Positions 35,871 through 44,535 of a stretch of 64,000 nt of DNA are shown here, in pieces. The position numbers and the translations under genes are program-made. Location of the stretch: contig NZ_JACIEU010000007.1 in NCBI RefSeq assembly GCF_014197035.1, positions 62,001 through 126,000 on the forward strand. The letters are read 5' to 3'. The notes under the pieces were generated by a model that searched no databases, was not told the origin of the DNA, and saw only the letters and a list, made by a program, of their open reading frames with translations. This stretch comes from Sphingobium scionense (GTDB lineage: Bacteria; Pseudomonadota; Alphaproteobacteria; Sphingomonadales; Sphingomonadaceae). How positions within the stretch are numbered: the stretch's first letter is position 1; every line of letters starts with the position of its first letter.

Positions 35871-36499
35871 GCCAGATCAGCCTGCCCTTCGAATGGCAGG
35901 GCCAGGGCGAGGAGTTTCTGGTGAGCGATGCCAATCAACTGGCCGTCGCCCATCTGGAACGCTGGCGCGACTGGCCCGTGTCGGTAACGATATTGACCGG
36001 CCCACCCCTGTCGGGCCGATCGGCGCTGGGCCGCCAGTTCGTCGCGATGAGCGGCGGCAGCGTGATCGACGATGCCGAGGGGCAGGACGAACATATGCTG
36101 TTCCACGCCTGGAACGAGGCGCAGACCGAGCATCGGCCGCTGCTGATGATCGGTCGCACCGCGCCGCTGCGCTGGACCGTGGCCCTGCCCGACCTGCGAT
36201 CGCGGCTGGCGGGATCGCCCCATGTCGCGATCGAGGAGCCGGACGAAGCGCTGGCACTGGCGCTGATCGAACGGCGGCTGGGGGCATCGGGCGCCAGCTT
36301 CGCGCCGGACCTTGCCCCCTGGCTGCTTCGGCGGATCGAGCGCAGCTATGGCGCGATTGCGGCGGTCACCGCGCTGCTGGATGAGGCATCGCTGTCATCC
36401 GGGCGTAAGATTTCGGTCGCACTGGCGAAAGAGGCCCTGCAATCTGCAGGAATCTTGCCTATAGTCCCGCCCGATCCCACCAACGACCAGCGCGAGTAA
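35867..36499 (+). CDS. hdaA: HdaA-like DnaA-related regulator of replication initiation
   Basis: The 210-residue protein resembles the AAA+ domain of DnaA but has no DNA-binding domain IV. It starts [23 protein letters not shown], with a degenerate P-loop GPPLSGRSALGRQF (about 45-58), DDAEG Walker B-like motif and a C-terminal AAA+ lid (about 150-190). The N-terminal QISLPF is like the clamp-binding peptide of Hda, by which it stimulates ATP hydrolysis by DnaA. It is translationally coupled to the upstream gene, with ppk1 3 nt downstream; an operon with ppk1 and ppx is likely. Confidence 0.85.
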   Translation: MSQISLPFEWQGQGEEFLVSDANQLAVAHLERWRDWPVSVTILTGPPLSGRSALGRQFVAMSGGSVIDDAEGQDEHMLFHAWNEAQTEHRPLLMIGRTAPLRWTVALPDLRSRLAGSPHVAIEEPDEALALALIERRLGASGASFAPDLAPWLLRRIERSYGAIAAVTALLDEASLSSGRKISVALAKEALQSAGILPIVPPDPTNDQRE

Positions 36500-36502
36500 T
36501 CC

Positions 36503-38641
36503 GTGGCCGAAGCCGATCCCATCGCCAGCCTGTCGCCCGTCGGCGAACGCTATTTCAATCGCGAGCTGTCCTGGCTGGCCTTCAACCAGCGGGTGCTGGA
36601 GGAGGCGATGAACCGGGCACATCCCTTGCTGGAGCGGCTGCGTTTCCTGTCGATTTCGGGCGCCAATCTCGACGAATTCTTCTCCGTCCGCGTCGCCGGC
36701 CTCAAGGGCCAGCAATTGCAGGATGTCGACCTGCGATCGGCCGACGGCCTTACCCCGGCACAGCAGCTCGGCGCGATCACGGAAACCACCGCCAGCCTGA
36801 TGCGTGCCCAGCAGAAGGTCTGGGGGGCGCTGCATGGCGAACTGGTGCAGGTCGGGATAGAGGTGATCGGCCCCTCTGCCGAGATGGATGCCGGCTGCGC
36901 CCAGTGGCTGCGCGAGCATTTCCTGACCCAGGTCTTCCCGATCCTGACGCCCCAGGCGCTCGATCCGGCGCACCCCTTTCCCTTCATCCCCAACCAGGGC
37001 CTCTCGATCGTCTTCGACCTGGAGCGACTGTCGGACAAGCAGCCGATCCGCGAACTGGTGATGATCCCCTCCGCACTCGCCCGCTTCGTTCGCATTCCGG
37101 GCGAACCGATGCGCTACATGGCGCTGGAGGCGGTGATTCGCCGCTTCTCGGCCGATCTCTTCCCCGGCTACCGCGTCCGCAACAGCGGCGTGTTCCGCAT
37201 CATCCGCGACAGCGACATCGAGATCGAAGAAGAGGCGGAGGATCTGGTCCGCTATTTCCGCAGCGCCATCAAGCGCCGCCGCCGCGGCCGCGTGATCCGC
37301 ATGGAGATAGAGGAGCGCATCCCCGAACCGGTCGAGGAAATGCTCCAGGACATGCTCCAGGGTCATGAAGCGATCGTGGTCGAGGTGGAGGGCTTCATCG
37401 GCATCGGCGACCTTAGCGGCATCGTCGACGCCGACCGCCCGGACCTCAAGTTCGAACCTTATGCCCCCCGCTTCCCCGAGCGCATCCGCGAATATGGCGG
37501 CGACTGCTTCGCCGCGATCCGGGCGAAGGACATCGTCGTCCACCATCCCTATGAGGCGTTCGACGTCGTCATCTCCTTCCTGAAGCAGGCCGCGTCCGAC
37601 CCGGACGTGGTCGCGATCAAGCAGACCCTCTACCGCGCGGGCAAGCAGTCGGCGATCATCCGCGCCCTGATCGACGCGGCCGAGGCCGGCAAGTCGGTGA
37701 CCGCCGTGGTCGAGTTGAAGGCCCGCTTCGACGAGGAACAGAATCTGATGTGGGCCGACGCGCTGGAGCGCGCGGGCGTACAGGTCGTCTATGGCTTCAT
37801 CGACTGGAAGACCCATGCCAAGGTGTCGATGGTGATCCGGCGCGAAGGCGACCAGTTCCGCAGCTACTGCCATTTCGGCACCGGCAATTACCACCCGATC
37901 ACCGCCCGCATCTATACCGACCTCAGCTTCTTCACCGCCGATCCGGCCTATAGCCGCGATGCCTCGGCGCTGTTCAACTATATCACCGGCTATGTCGAAC
38001 CGCAGCGGCTGGAAAAGCTGGTGATGTCGCCGCGCGACCTGCGCGACACGCTGTGCGCCTGCATCGACGCGGAGATCGACCATGTCCGTGCCGGCCGCCC
38101 CGGCACCATCTGGGCCAAGATGAACAGCCTGGTCGACCCGGCGATCATCGAGAAACTCTATGCCGCCAGCAATGCCGGGGTGCAGATCGACCTGATCGTG
38201 CGCGGCATCTGCTGCCTGCGTCCGGGCGTTCCGGGCATGTCGGAAAATATCCGGGTCAAGTCGGTTGTCGGCCGCTTTCTGGAACATAGCCGCATCACCG
38301 TCTTCGGCAATGGCAAGGCGCTGCCCAATAATGGCGCGAAGGTCTATATCAGCTCGGCCGACTGGATGCCGCGCAACTTCGACCGCCGCGTCGAATTCCT
38401 TGCGCCGGTCGAAAATCCCACCGTCCATGACCAGATTCTCGACCAGGTGATGGTCGCCAATCTGATCGACACCGAACAGAGCTGGGTGCTGGACCGCGAC
38501 GGCCATTATACCCGGCTGGAGCCGGGCGACCGGCCGTTCAACCTGCACCGTTATTTCATGACCAACCCGTCGCTGTCCGGGCGCGGCGCAGCGCAGGAGC
38601 ATGGCGCCGTGCCGACCCTGCGCCTGCGTGGCCGGGCCTGA
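36503..38641 (+). CDS. ppk1: Polyphosphate kinase 1
   Basis: Makes inorganic polyphosphate from ATP, reversibly. The 712-residue product has the N domain (YFNRELSWLAFNQRVLEEA, about 14-32), head domain, and C1/C2 catalytic domains. It contains IKQTLYRAGKQSAIIRALIDAA, the phosphorylated His in DWKTHAKVSMVIRR (about 433-446), HFGTGNYHP (about 456-464) and the second HKD-like region CCLRPGVPGMSENIRV. The start is a GTG at 36503 just after hdaA. ppx follows after 7 nt, giving a synthesis/degradation pair. Confidence 0.96.
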   Translation: MAEADPIASLSPVGERYFNRELSWLAFNQRVLEEAMNRAHPLLERLRFLSISGANLDEFFSVRVAGLKGQQLQDVDLRSADGLTPAQQLGAITETTASLMRAQQKVWGALHGELVQVGIEVIGPSAEMDAGCAQWLREHFLTQVFPILTPQALDPAHPFPFIPNQGLSIVFDLERLSDKQPIRELVMIPSALARFVRIPGEPMRYMALEAVIRRFSADLFPGYRVRNSGVFRIIRDSDIEIEEEAEDLVRYFRSAIKRRRRGRVIRMEIEERIPEPVEEMLQDMLQGHEAIVVEVEGFIGIGDLSGIVDADRPDLKFEPYAPRFPERIREYGGDCFAAIRAKDIVVHHPYEAFDVVISFLKQAASDPDVVAIKQTLYRAGKQSAIIRALIDAAEAGKSVTAVVELKARFDEEQNLMWADALERAGVQVVYGFIDWKTHAKVSMVIRREGDQFRSYCHFGTGNYHPITARIYTDLSFFTADPAYSRDASALFNYITGYVEPQRLEKLVMSPRDLRDTLCACIDAEIDHVRAGRPGTIWAKMNSLVDPAIIEKLYAASNAGVQIDLIVRGICCLRPGVPGMSENIRVKSVVGRFLEHSRITVFGNGKALPNNGAKVYISSADWMPRNFDRRVEFLAPVENPTVHDQILDQVMVANLIDTEQSWVLDRDGHYTRLEPGDRPFNLHRYFMTNPSLSGRGAAQEHGAVPTLRLRGRA

Positions 38642-38648
38642 TCGCGCC

Positions 38649-40172
38649 ATGAACTCGATGCTCAGCCGCGTGCGCGCCATGGCCGAGACCATGGCAACCT
38701 CGCCCGAACCCGCTACCGCGCGCTCGGCGATCATCGACATCGGCTCCAACAGCGTCCGCCTGGTCGTCTATGACGGGCCGCGCCGCATCCCCTTCATCCT
38801 GTTCAATGAAAAGGTGATGGCGGGCCTGGGCGCGTCGCTCGCCAAGACCGGTGCGATCGAACCGGAGGCGATGGAGCGCGGCCTGCGCGCCATCGGCCGC
38901 TTCGCCCATCTGTGCCGCGACATGCGCGTCACCGACATACGCTGCGTGGCGACGGCCGCCGTGCGCGACGCCACCAATGGCGCCGAGTTCATCACCCGTG
39001 CCAAGGCGATGGGCCTGACCGTCGAACTGCTGTCGGGCGCGCAGGAGGCGATCGGCGCCGCCATGGGCGTCTTGTCGGGCATTCCCGATGCCGACGGCAT
39101 TGTCGGCGACCTGGGCGGCGGCAGCCTGGAACTGGCCCGCGTGCGCAAGGGCGCGGTCGAACAGACCATCTCGCTACCGCTGGGCGTGCTGCGTCTGCCG
39201 CAAATCCGGGCCAAGGGGCCGCGCGCGCTTGATCGCTGCGTCGCCAAGATGCTGGAAAAGGCCGGATGGCAGGCGGAACCGGACCTGCCCTTCTATCTCG
39301 TCGGCGGCTCCTGGCGCTCGCTCGCCCGCTTCGACATGCAGCTCACCCATTTCCCGCTGCCGGTGGTGCATCAATATGAGATGAGCGCCGCCCGTGCCGA
39401 ACAGCTTACCCGCATCATCTCCCATGTCGACAAGGGCCGGCTGAAGCAGATCCCGGCGATGACCGGATCGCGCGTGCCGACCTTGCCGGATGCCGCCGCG
39501 CTGCTGTCGGTGGTCGTGCGCCAGCTCAAGTCCAGCCGGATGATCGTGTCGGCCTATGGCCTGCGCGAAGGGCTGCTCTACGAAAATCTGCCCGACGATA
39601 TCCGCGCCCATGATCCGCTGCTGGTCGCGGCCGAGGCGGAGGGCGAGGCACAGGCCCGCTTCCGCGGCCATGGCGACCGTATCGACCGCTGGATCGCGCC
39701 GCTCTTCCCCGACGATGACAAGGATGCCCGCCGCATCCGCCGTGCCGCCTGCCTGCTGGCCGATGTCAGCTGGCGCGCCAATCCCGATTTCCGCGCCGAA
39801 CGCGGCGTCGAAATCGCCCTGCACAGCAATTGGGTCGGCATCACCGCTGCCGAGCGCGCAATGCTGGGCCAGGCGCTGCACACCCATTTCGGCGGCGATG
39901 TCGGCACCCTGCCCAACCTCGACCGCATGGCCAGCCCCGACGCGCTGCACCGCGCCGCCCTCTGGGGCCTCGCCGTCCGCCTGGCCCAGCGCCTGTCGGG
40001 CGGCGTCGAAGGCCCGCTCGCCATTTCCCATCTGGAACGGCATGGCGACCGCATCGACCTCCACCTGCGCGACGAGGATGCCGATCTCTACGGCGAAGCG
40101 GTCGAACGCCGGCTGCGCAACCTCGCCCAGGCCATGGGCCTCAAATATCAGCTGCTCGGCGGACAGGGATAA
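38649..40172 (+). CDS. ppx: Ppx/GppA exopolyphosphatase
   Basis: The 507-residue ASKHA-fold phosphatase hydrolyses terminal phosphates of polyphosphate (or pppGpp). It has SAIIDIGSNSVRLVVYDG (about 25-42), CVATAAVRDATNGAEF (about 100-115) and the second phosphate-binding loop IVGDLGGGSLELARVR (about 150-165). A C-terminal helical HD-like region includes RAACLLADVSWRANPDFRAE. The ATG at 38649 lies 7 nt past ppk1; MAETMATSP is an alternative start. It is probably the last gene of the operon starting at the DUF2066-like gene. Confidence 0.93.
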   Translation: MNSMLSRVRAMAETMATSPEPATARSAIIDIGSNSVRLVVYDGPRRIPFILFNEKVMAGLGASLAKTGAIEPEAMERGLRAIGRFAHLCRDMRVTDIRCVATAAVRDATNGAEFITRAKAMGLTVELLSGAQEAIGAAMGVLSGIPDADGIVGDLGGGSLELARVRKGAVEQTISLPLGVLRLPQIRAKGPRALDRCVAKMLEKAGWQAEPDLPFYLVGGSWRSLARFDMQLTHFPLPVVHQYEMSAARAEQLTRIISHVDKGRLKQIPAMTGSRVPTLPDAAALLSVVVRQLKSSRMIVSAYGLREGLLYENLPDDIRAHDPLLVAAEAEGEAQARFRGHGDRIDRWIAPLFPDDDKDARRIRRAACLLADVSWRANPDFRAERGVEIALHSNWVGITAAERAMLGQALHTHFGGDVGTLPNLDRMASPDALHRAALWGLAVRLAQRLSGGVEGPLAISHLERHGDRIDLHLRDEDADLYGEAVERRLRNLAQAMGLKYQLLGGQG

Positions 40173-40321
40173 GGGCAACCACGGCCCGGTGGCGATGCCG
40201 TCAGCCCAGCGAAGGCGCAGATGGGTGGGAAGCGGAATAGTGGGTTTGGACATAGGAATGCCAAACACCGGACATTAACTGGATGGTACCAATATGCTTC
40301 TTAGTTTGACTGGGGGTCGGT

Positions 40322-40756
40322 ATGAAGCACATGTGGCGGCGCAGCCAAAATGTTGAACTATGCTATTATTGTGGATTGATCCGTTCGGCCGAAAACGACG
40401 CCCAAGTTTGTCGTTTCCCATCGGCAACCGATGCTGAATTACCAGCACTGAAATCACCTTCACATATCGATGATGCGAGCTTGAAGGCCGCAGAATCGTT
40501 GAAAACATACTTGGCGGTTCGAGGGGATAATGATGGTGAAATCGCTCGAACCATTGCTCGCCTGAAAGTTGAGGAGCGACGTCGGACACTGCTAGAGGTT
40601 TTATCAATTTTTGATGAAAATATCGACGTACAGGCTAGAAGATTAAATGCTAACAGCCACATATTTGAGACTAATTCTGCTTGGATTTTGCGTGTCAGAA
40701 GAACGGCAATTGCGAATTTGTTATCAGCAATAAATTCCGAAATGTCCGCTTCGTAG
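40322..40756 (+). CDS. Orphan AT-rich hypothetical protein
   Basis: The 144-residue protein matches no family I recognise. It has a CYYCG near residue 14 (possible half zinc site) and a helical, charged C-terminal half (about 65-144). Codon and base composition are clearly AT-richer than neighbours, including the flanks (40260-40850), indicating recent acquisition. A GGGGGT ribosome-site-like stretch lies just before the ATG. It may be real or a fortuitous frame; the coherent composition shift over the whole frame favours real. Confidence 0.5.
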   Translation: MKHMWRRSQNVELCYYCGLIRSAENDAQVCRFPSATDAELPALKSPSHIDDASLKAAESLKTYLAVRGDNDGEIARTIARLKVEERRRTLLEVLSIFDENIDVQARRLNANSHIFETNSAWILRVRRTAIANLLSAINSEMSAS

Positions 40757-40852
40757 CTCAAATTATTTACCATTATATAGCGAAAACAATCGCCTCCAGC
40801 CCCTCATCCTCCCGTCTTTCCTACACGCGCTTTTCCTGATCTATCCTGTCGG

Positions 40853-41140
40853 ATGGACCAGCCCCTCCCCAATCCGCCCGTCCCCGCAACCCGGCCACGT
40901 CGCCGCCAATGGACACCCGATCGTCAGCGCCGCTTTCTCGCCGCGCTGCTCGAAACCGGCAATATCAGCCATGCCGCGCAGATGGTGGGCATGTCCCGCT
41001 CCAGCGCCCACCGGCTGCGCGATCGGCTGGCCGGCACCGGCTTCGATCGCAGCTGGGCCAGCGCACTGGCGCTCCACGCCGCCCGCCTAACCGATCCGCT
41101 CGCGCCGATCCGTCCGCGCAGGGGGCCGATCGGCCGATAA
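40853..41140 (+). CDS. Small HTH protein of the sphingomonad type
   Basis: The 95-residue protein starts MDQPLPNPPVPATRPRRRQW. The helix-turn-helix part (about 23-56, TPDRQRRFLAALLETGNISHAAQMVGMSRSSAHRLRDRL) resembles terminase-small-subunit or LysR-type HTHs. A short tail (FDRSWASALALHAARL) follows. Function is unknown. A decayed locus with the same upstream leader appears at 26073-26330. The stop codon abuts a run of TGTCGC-type repeats. Confidence 0.72.
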   Translation: MDQPLPNPPVPATRPRRRQWTPDRQRRFLAALLETGNISHAAQMVGMSRSSAHRLRDRLAGTGFDRSWASALALHAARLTDPLAPIRPRRGPIGR

Positions 41141-41330
41141 ATGTCGCCTCACTGTCGTTTCGCTGTCGCCTGGCTGTCGCTTCGGCGTGCCCCCATTGTC
41201 GCTTCCGTGTCGCTTCCGTGTCGCGTCACCGCTGCGTCACAGGCGCGTTTCCGCCGAAATCGCCCGGAAATCGCGACGCAGAACGGTGTGAACTTTCAAC
41301 TGTCGCGTCGTTTCAGCCCCTTCCCTTCCC
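41141..41330. repeat. Imperfect short repeats of TGTCGC type
   Basis: About ten irregularly spaced TGTCGC/TGTCGT units (often TGTCGCTTC or TGTCGTTTCG) follow directly after the HTH gene's stop, and end near GGTGTGAACTT (41286-41296). The intact HTH locus and its remnant at 26.1 kb both end in such a repeat-plus-TGTGAACTT block. Confidence 0.6.
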
Positions 41331-41357
41331 CCGCTTCGATCCCCATAGAGATCAGCC

Positions 41358-42290
41358 ATGACCGACCAGCCTGCGCAAGCCGCCATCGAGATCCGCGACC
41401 TGACCAAGGTCTATAAGGGCGGCAAGCGCGCGCTCGACGGGATCAACCTCACCATCCCGCGCGGCCAAATCTATGGCCTGCTCGGCCCCAATGGCGCCGG
41501 CAAGTCGACCACGATCAACATCCTCGCCGGCCTCGTCAACAAGACCAGCGGTTCGGCCAGCATCTGGGGCTTCGACATCGACGCCAATCCCCGCAATGCC
41601 AAGAACAGCATCGGCATCGTGCCGCAGGAGATCGTCTTCGATCCCTTCTTCACGCCGTTCGAGACGCTGGAGAACCAGGCCGGCTATTATGGCGTGCCCA
41701 AGGACAGGCGCCGCTCGATGGAGCTGCTGCGCGCGGTCCATCTGGAGGACAAGGCCAATGCCTATGCCCGCACCCTGTCGGGCGGCATGAAGCGCCGGCT
41801 GCTGGTGGCCAAGGCGATGGTCCATTCGCCGCCGATCCTGGTGCTGGACGAACCCACCGCCGGCGTCGACGTGCAACTGCGCCAGCAGCTCTGGGCCTAT
41901 GTGAAGGAACTCAATGCCATGGGGGTGACGATCGTCCTCACCACCCATTATCTCGAAGAGGCCGAGGAGCTGTGCGACCGCATCGGCATCATCAACCATG
42001 GCCGGGTCATCACCGACAAGCCGACCCGCGAGCTGATCGCTATGGCGCAGGAAAAGGTGGTGCAGGTGACGGTCGACCGCGACATCGCCACCCCGCCGAG
42101 CGACCCCAGCTTCGAGAAGGTCGAACTGACCGACGAGCGCACCCTTACCATCACCTATATGAAGAACCGCGCCAATGCCGGCCAGGTGCTGAGCGCAGTG
42201 CAGGCCGGCGGCCTCGCCATCGTCGACGTGGTAACCCGCGACCCCGATCTGGAGGATGTCTTCCTCAACCTGACGGCGGCTGCCGAGTGA
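41358..42290 (+). CDS. ABC-2 type transporter ATP-binding protein
   Basis: The 310-residue ATPase has Walker A LLGPNGAGKSTTIN (about 40-53), Q-loop GIVPQEIVFDPFFTP, ABC signature TLSGGMKRRL (about 141-150), Walker B ILVLDEPTAGVD (about 161-172) and H-loop TTHYLEEAEEL, with a C-terminal DUF4162-like part. It resembles NatA/CcmA/daunorubicin-type exporters. No permease gene is nearby, so the membrane partner must lie elsewhere. The start MTDQPAQAAIEIRDLTK is clear. Confidence 0.92.
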   Translation: MTDQPAQAAIEIRDLTKVYKGGKRALDGINLTIPRGQIYGLLGPNGAGKSTTINILAGLVNKTSGSASIWGFDIDANPRNAKNSIGIVPQEIVFDPFFTPFETLENQAGYYGVPKDRRRSMELLRAVHLEDKANAYARTLSGGMKRRLLVAKAMVHSPPILVLDEPTAGVDVQLRQQLWAYVKELNAMGVTIVLTTHYLEEAEELCDRIGIINHGRVITDKPTRELIAMAQEKVVQVTVDRDIATPPSDPSFEKVELTDERTLTITYMKNRANAGQVLSAVQAGGLAIVDVVTRDPDLEDVFLNLTAAAE

Positions 42291-42311
42291 CGGATGGGAC
42301 CATTCCTGTTC

Positions 42312-42333
42312 CCCCTCCCGCTGGCGGGAGGGG
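42312..42333. repeat. 22-bp palindrome, left copy
   Basis: CCCCTCCCGC-TG-GCGGGAGGGG; identical arms to the copy at 42764-42785. Lies between the ABC stop and the DUF559 gene. A further hairpin AAACAGCGC/GCGCTGTTT is at 42367-42387. Confidence 0.85.
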
Positions 42334-42412
42334 CGATCGGGGTCGGGCAATCCCCCGGATTGCCCTAAACAGCGCGGGGCGCTGTTTACCCAGATCGGGG
42401 GGTGGGCCAGCG

Positions 42413-42790
42413 CAACCGTTCAAACCGCGCAACACCGTTCGCGCAAAGGCGCTACGCAATACCGCGCCAGCACCCGAGCGCCTCTTATGGCAGCAGCTTC
42501 GCGGCAAGAAACTCGGCTACAAGTTCAGCCGCCAGATGCCGGTCGGCCCCTATTTCGCCGATTTCCTGTGCAGAGAATTCAAGCTCATCATCGAGCTGGA
42601 TGGGGAAAGCCACGATTTCCGCCCTGCCCATGACGCCCAGCGTACAGAATATTGCGGCGCACATGGCTATCAAATCTTGCGATTTTCCAATGCCGATGTG
42701 ATGGGAAATCTCGAAGGCGTCGTAACGCACATCAAGACCACCCTTGCGAAGGCCCACCCCCGGCCCCTCCCGCAAGCGGGAGGGGAGTAA
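42413..42790 (+). pseudogene. DUF559 (Vsr-like) endonuclease-domain gene without visible start
   Basis: The frame encodes FKPRNTVRAKALRNTAPAPE, then RLLWQQLRGKKLGYKFSRQMPVGPYFADF (Arg/Gln-rich DUF559 start), CREFKLIIELDGESHD and LRFSNADVMGN, the PD-(D/E)XK-like core of DUF559. The domain is complete and uninterrupted through to the stop at 42790. However, no ATG, GTG or TTG start lies in frame between the ABC stop (42290) and the conserved domain; a GTG at 42402 is out of frame. It may be a 5'-damaged gene, or one using a non-standard start. Flanking identical palindromes and a C-terminus (PLPQAGGE) encoded by the right palindrome suggest a repeat-bracketed unit. Confidence 0.7.
42764..42785. 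repeat. 22-bp palindrome, right copy
   Basis: CCCCTCCCGC-AA-GCGGGAGGGG; encodes the C-terminal residues of the DUF559 reading frame, which stops 3 nt beyond. Confidence 0.85.
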
Positions 42791-42799
42791 GCTATTTCC

Positions 42800-44419
42800 A
42801 TGCCCACCATCACCCATGACGTCGTCATCATCGGTTCCGGCGCGGCCGGGCTGACAGCCGCCATCAACCTCGCGCAGGACCGCAAGGTGGTGGTGCTGGC
42901 CAAGGGGGCGCTGGATGGCGGATCGACCAACTGGGCGCAGGGCGGCATCGCCGCGGTACTCGACGCGGGTGACAGTTTCGCGGCACATGTCCATGACACG
43001 ATGGTCGCGGGCGCCGGCCTCAACGATCAGGACACGGTCGAATTCGTCGTGTCCGAAGCCCCCGCGGCGATCGAGCGGCTGGCGGAACTGGGCGTGCCCT
43101 TCAATCCCAATGAAGAGGGGGATGGCGACGAGTTCGGCGAACGCTGGCACCTGACGCGCGAGGGCGGGCACAGCCATCGCCGCATCGTCCATGTCGACGA
43201 CGCCACCGGCCACGCCGTGCAGGTCGCGCTGCTCAAGGCCGCGCGCGCCAATCCCAACATCACCCTGATGGAGGATATGGTTGCGGTCGACCTCATCACC
43301 TCGCGCCATGGCGAGCGTTATTCGGGCGATGGCCATGTCTGGGGCGTCTATGCCTTCAACAAGCAGACCGGCCATGTCGACACGATCCTCGGCCGCGCGA
43401 CCATCCTCTGCACCGGCGGCGCGGGCCGCACCTATCTCTTCTCCACCGCGCCGCGTGGCGCGACCGGCGACGGCATCGCCATGGCCTGGCGCGCGGGCTG
43501 CCGCGTGTCGAACATGGAGATGAACCAGTTCCACCCGACCTGCCTCTATAATCTGGAGGTCAAGAATTTCCTGATTACCGAGGCGGTGCGCGGCGAAGGC
43601 GGCCATCTCAAGCTCCCCCCCGGCGTGCCCGGCGGTGGCGAGCGCTTCATGCCCCGATTCGACGCCCGCGCCGAACTGGCGCCGCGCGACGTGGTCGCCC
43701 GCGCCATCGATCATGAGATCAAGCGGCTCGGCCTCGACTATGTCCATCTCGACATCAGCCACAAACCGCCTGAATTCGTGAAACAGCATTTCCCGACCAT
43801 CTATGCCCGGCTGCTCGATCTCGACATCGACATCACCAAGGAGCCGATCCCGGTCGTCCCGGCGCAGCATTATACATGCGGCGGCGTCATCATCGACCTG
43901 GACGGCCGCACCGACCTGCCCGGCCTCTATGCCGCCGGCGAAGTGACCGAAAGCGGCCTGCACGGCGCCAATCGCCTCGCCTCCAACTCGCTGCTCGAAT
44001 GTTTCGTCTTCGGCGAGGCGGCGGCCAAGCATATCCGCGCCCATTGGGACGAACTGCCCGCGCCGCCGCCGATCCGGCCATGGGACGAAAGCCGCGTCAC
44101 CAATGGCGACGAAGAGGTCATCGTCCAGCATAACTGGAAGGAAATCCGCCGCTTCATGTGGGACTATGTCGGCATCGTCCGCACCACCAAGCGACTGGAG
44201 CGCGCCCAGCATCGCATCGACCTGCTATCGAAGGAAGTCGATGAATATTACGGCAATTTCCGCGTGACGCCGGACCTGATCGAACTGCGCAACCTGCTCG
44301 AAGTCGCGCGGCTGGTGGTCCGCTCGGCGCTCCATCGCAAGGAAAGCCGGGGCCTGCACTACACGCTCGACTATCCCGAGACGCTGGCGCAAGCCGTCGA
44401 CACGGTGCTGGCGCCCTGA
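42800..44419 (+). CDS. nadB: L-aspartate oxidase
   Basis: FAD enzyme that oxidises L-aspartate to iminoaspartate, the first step of de novo NAD synthesis. The 539-residue product has VVIIGSGAAGLTAAINLA (about 8-25, FAD site), GGSTNWAQGGIAAVLD (about 40-55), ILCTGGAGRTYLFSTAPRGATGDGIAMAWRAG, HPTCLYN, and the LYAAGEVTESGLHGANRLASNSLLECFVFG signature (about 376-405). The C-terminal helical domain contains RTTKRLERAQHRI. The start MPTITHDVVIIGSG is clear. nadA and nadC are not in the window. Confidence 0.94.
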   Translation: MPTITHDVVIIGSGAAGLTAAINLAQDRKVVVLAKGALDGGSTNWAQGGIAAVLDAGDSFAAHVHDTMVAGAGLNDQDTVEFVVSEAPAAIERLAELGVPFNPNEEGDGDEFGERWHLTREGGHSHRRIVHVDDATGHAVQVALLKAARANPNITLMEDMVAVDLITSRHGERYSGDGHVWGVYAFNKQTGHVDTILGRATILCTGGAGRTYLFSTAPRGATGDGIAMAWRAGCRVSNMEMNQFHPTCLYNLEVKNFLITEAVRGEGGHLKLPPGVPGGGERFMPRFDARAELAPRDVVARAIDHEIKRLGLDYVHLDISHKPPEFVKQHFPTIYARLLDLDIDITKEPIPVVPAQHYTCGGVIIDLDGRTDLPGLYAAGEVTESGLHGANRLASNSLLECFVFGEAAAKHIRAHWDELPAPPPIRPWDESRVTNGDEEVIVQHNWKEIRRFMWDYVGIVRTTKRLERAQHRIDLLSKEVDEYYGNFRVTPDLIELRNLLEVARLVVRSALHRKESRGLHYTLDYPETLAQAVDTVLAP

Positions 44420-44429
44420 CCAAAAAAAG

Positions 44430-44453
44430 AGGCGCGGCCGGGCAGCCGCGCCT
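44430..44453. terminator. Bidirectional terminator between nadB and alpha/beta hydrolase
   Basis: Perfect 9-bp stem AGGCGCGGC/GCCGCGCCT with 6-nt loop, 10 nt after the nadB stop. A run of A7 at 44422-44428 gives a U-run for minus-strand transcripts, so it best terminates the convergent hydrolase gene. Confidence 0.75.
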
Positions 44454-44535
44454 TTGAAGGGAGGAGGAGCAAACGCCAGGGGCGTCGTCTCGCCGACCAA
44501 ATTAGCGCCGATGCAGACCGGCGCTTTGATCGAAG

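Noticed and set aside
36395..38749. 784-codon frame antisense to ppk1
   Set aside because: Antisense shadow of a highly conserved gene with no motifs of its own.
41141..41416. 91-codon frame starting directly after the HTH gene stop
   Set aside because: Composed of the TGTCGC-type repeats and running into the ABC gene in another frame; no domain resemblance.
44516..44535. FNR-like sequence TTGAT-CGAA-GTCAA
   Set aside because: Lies between two convergent genes, where no promoter is expected; judged a chance match.
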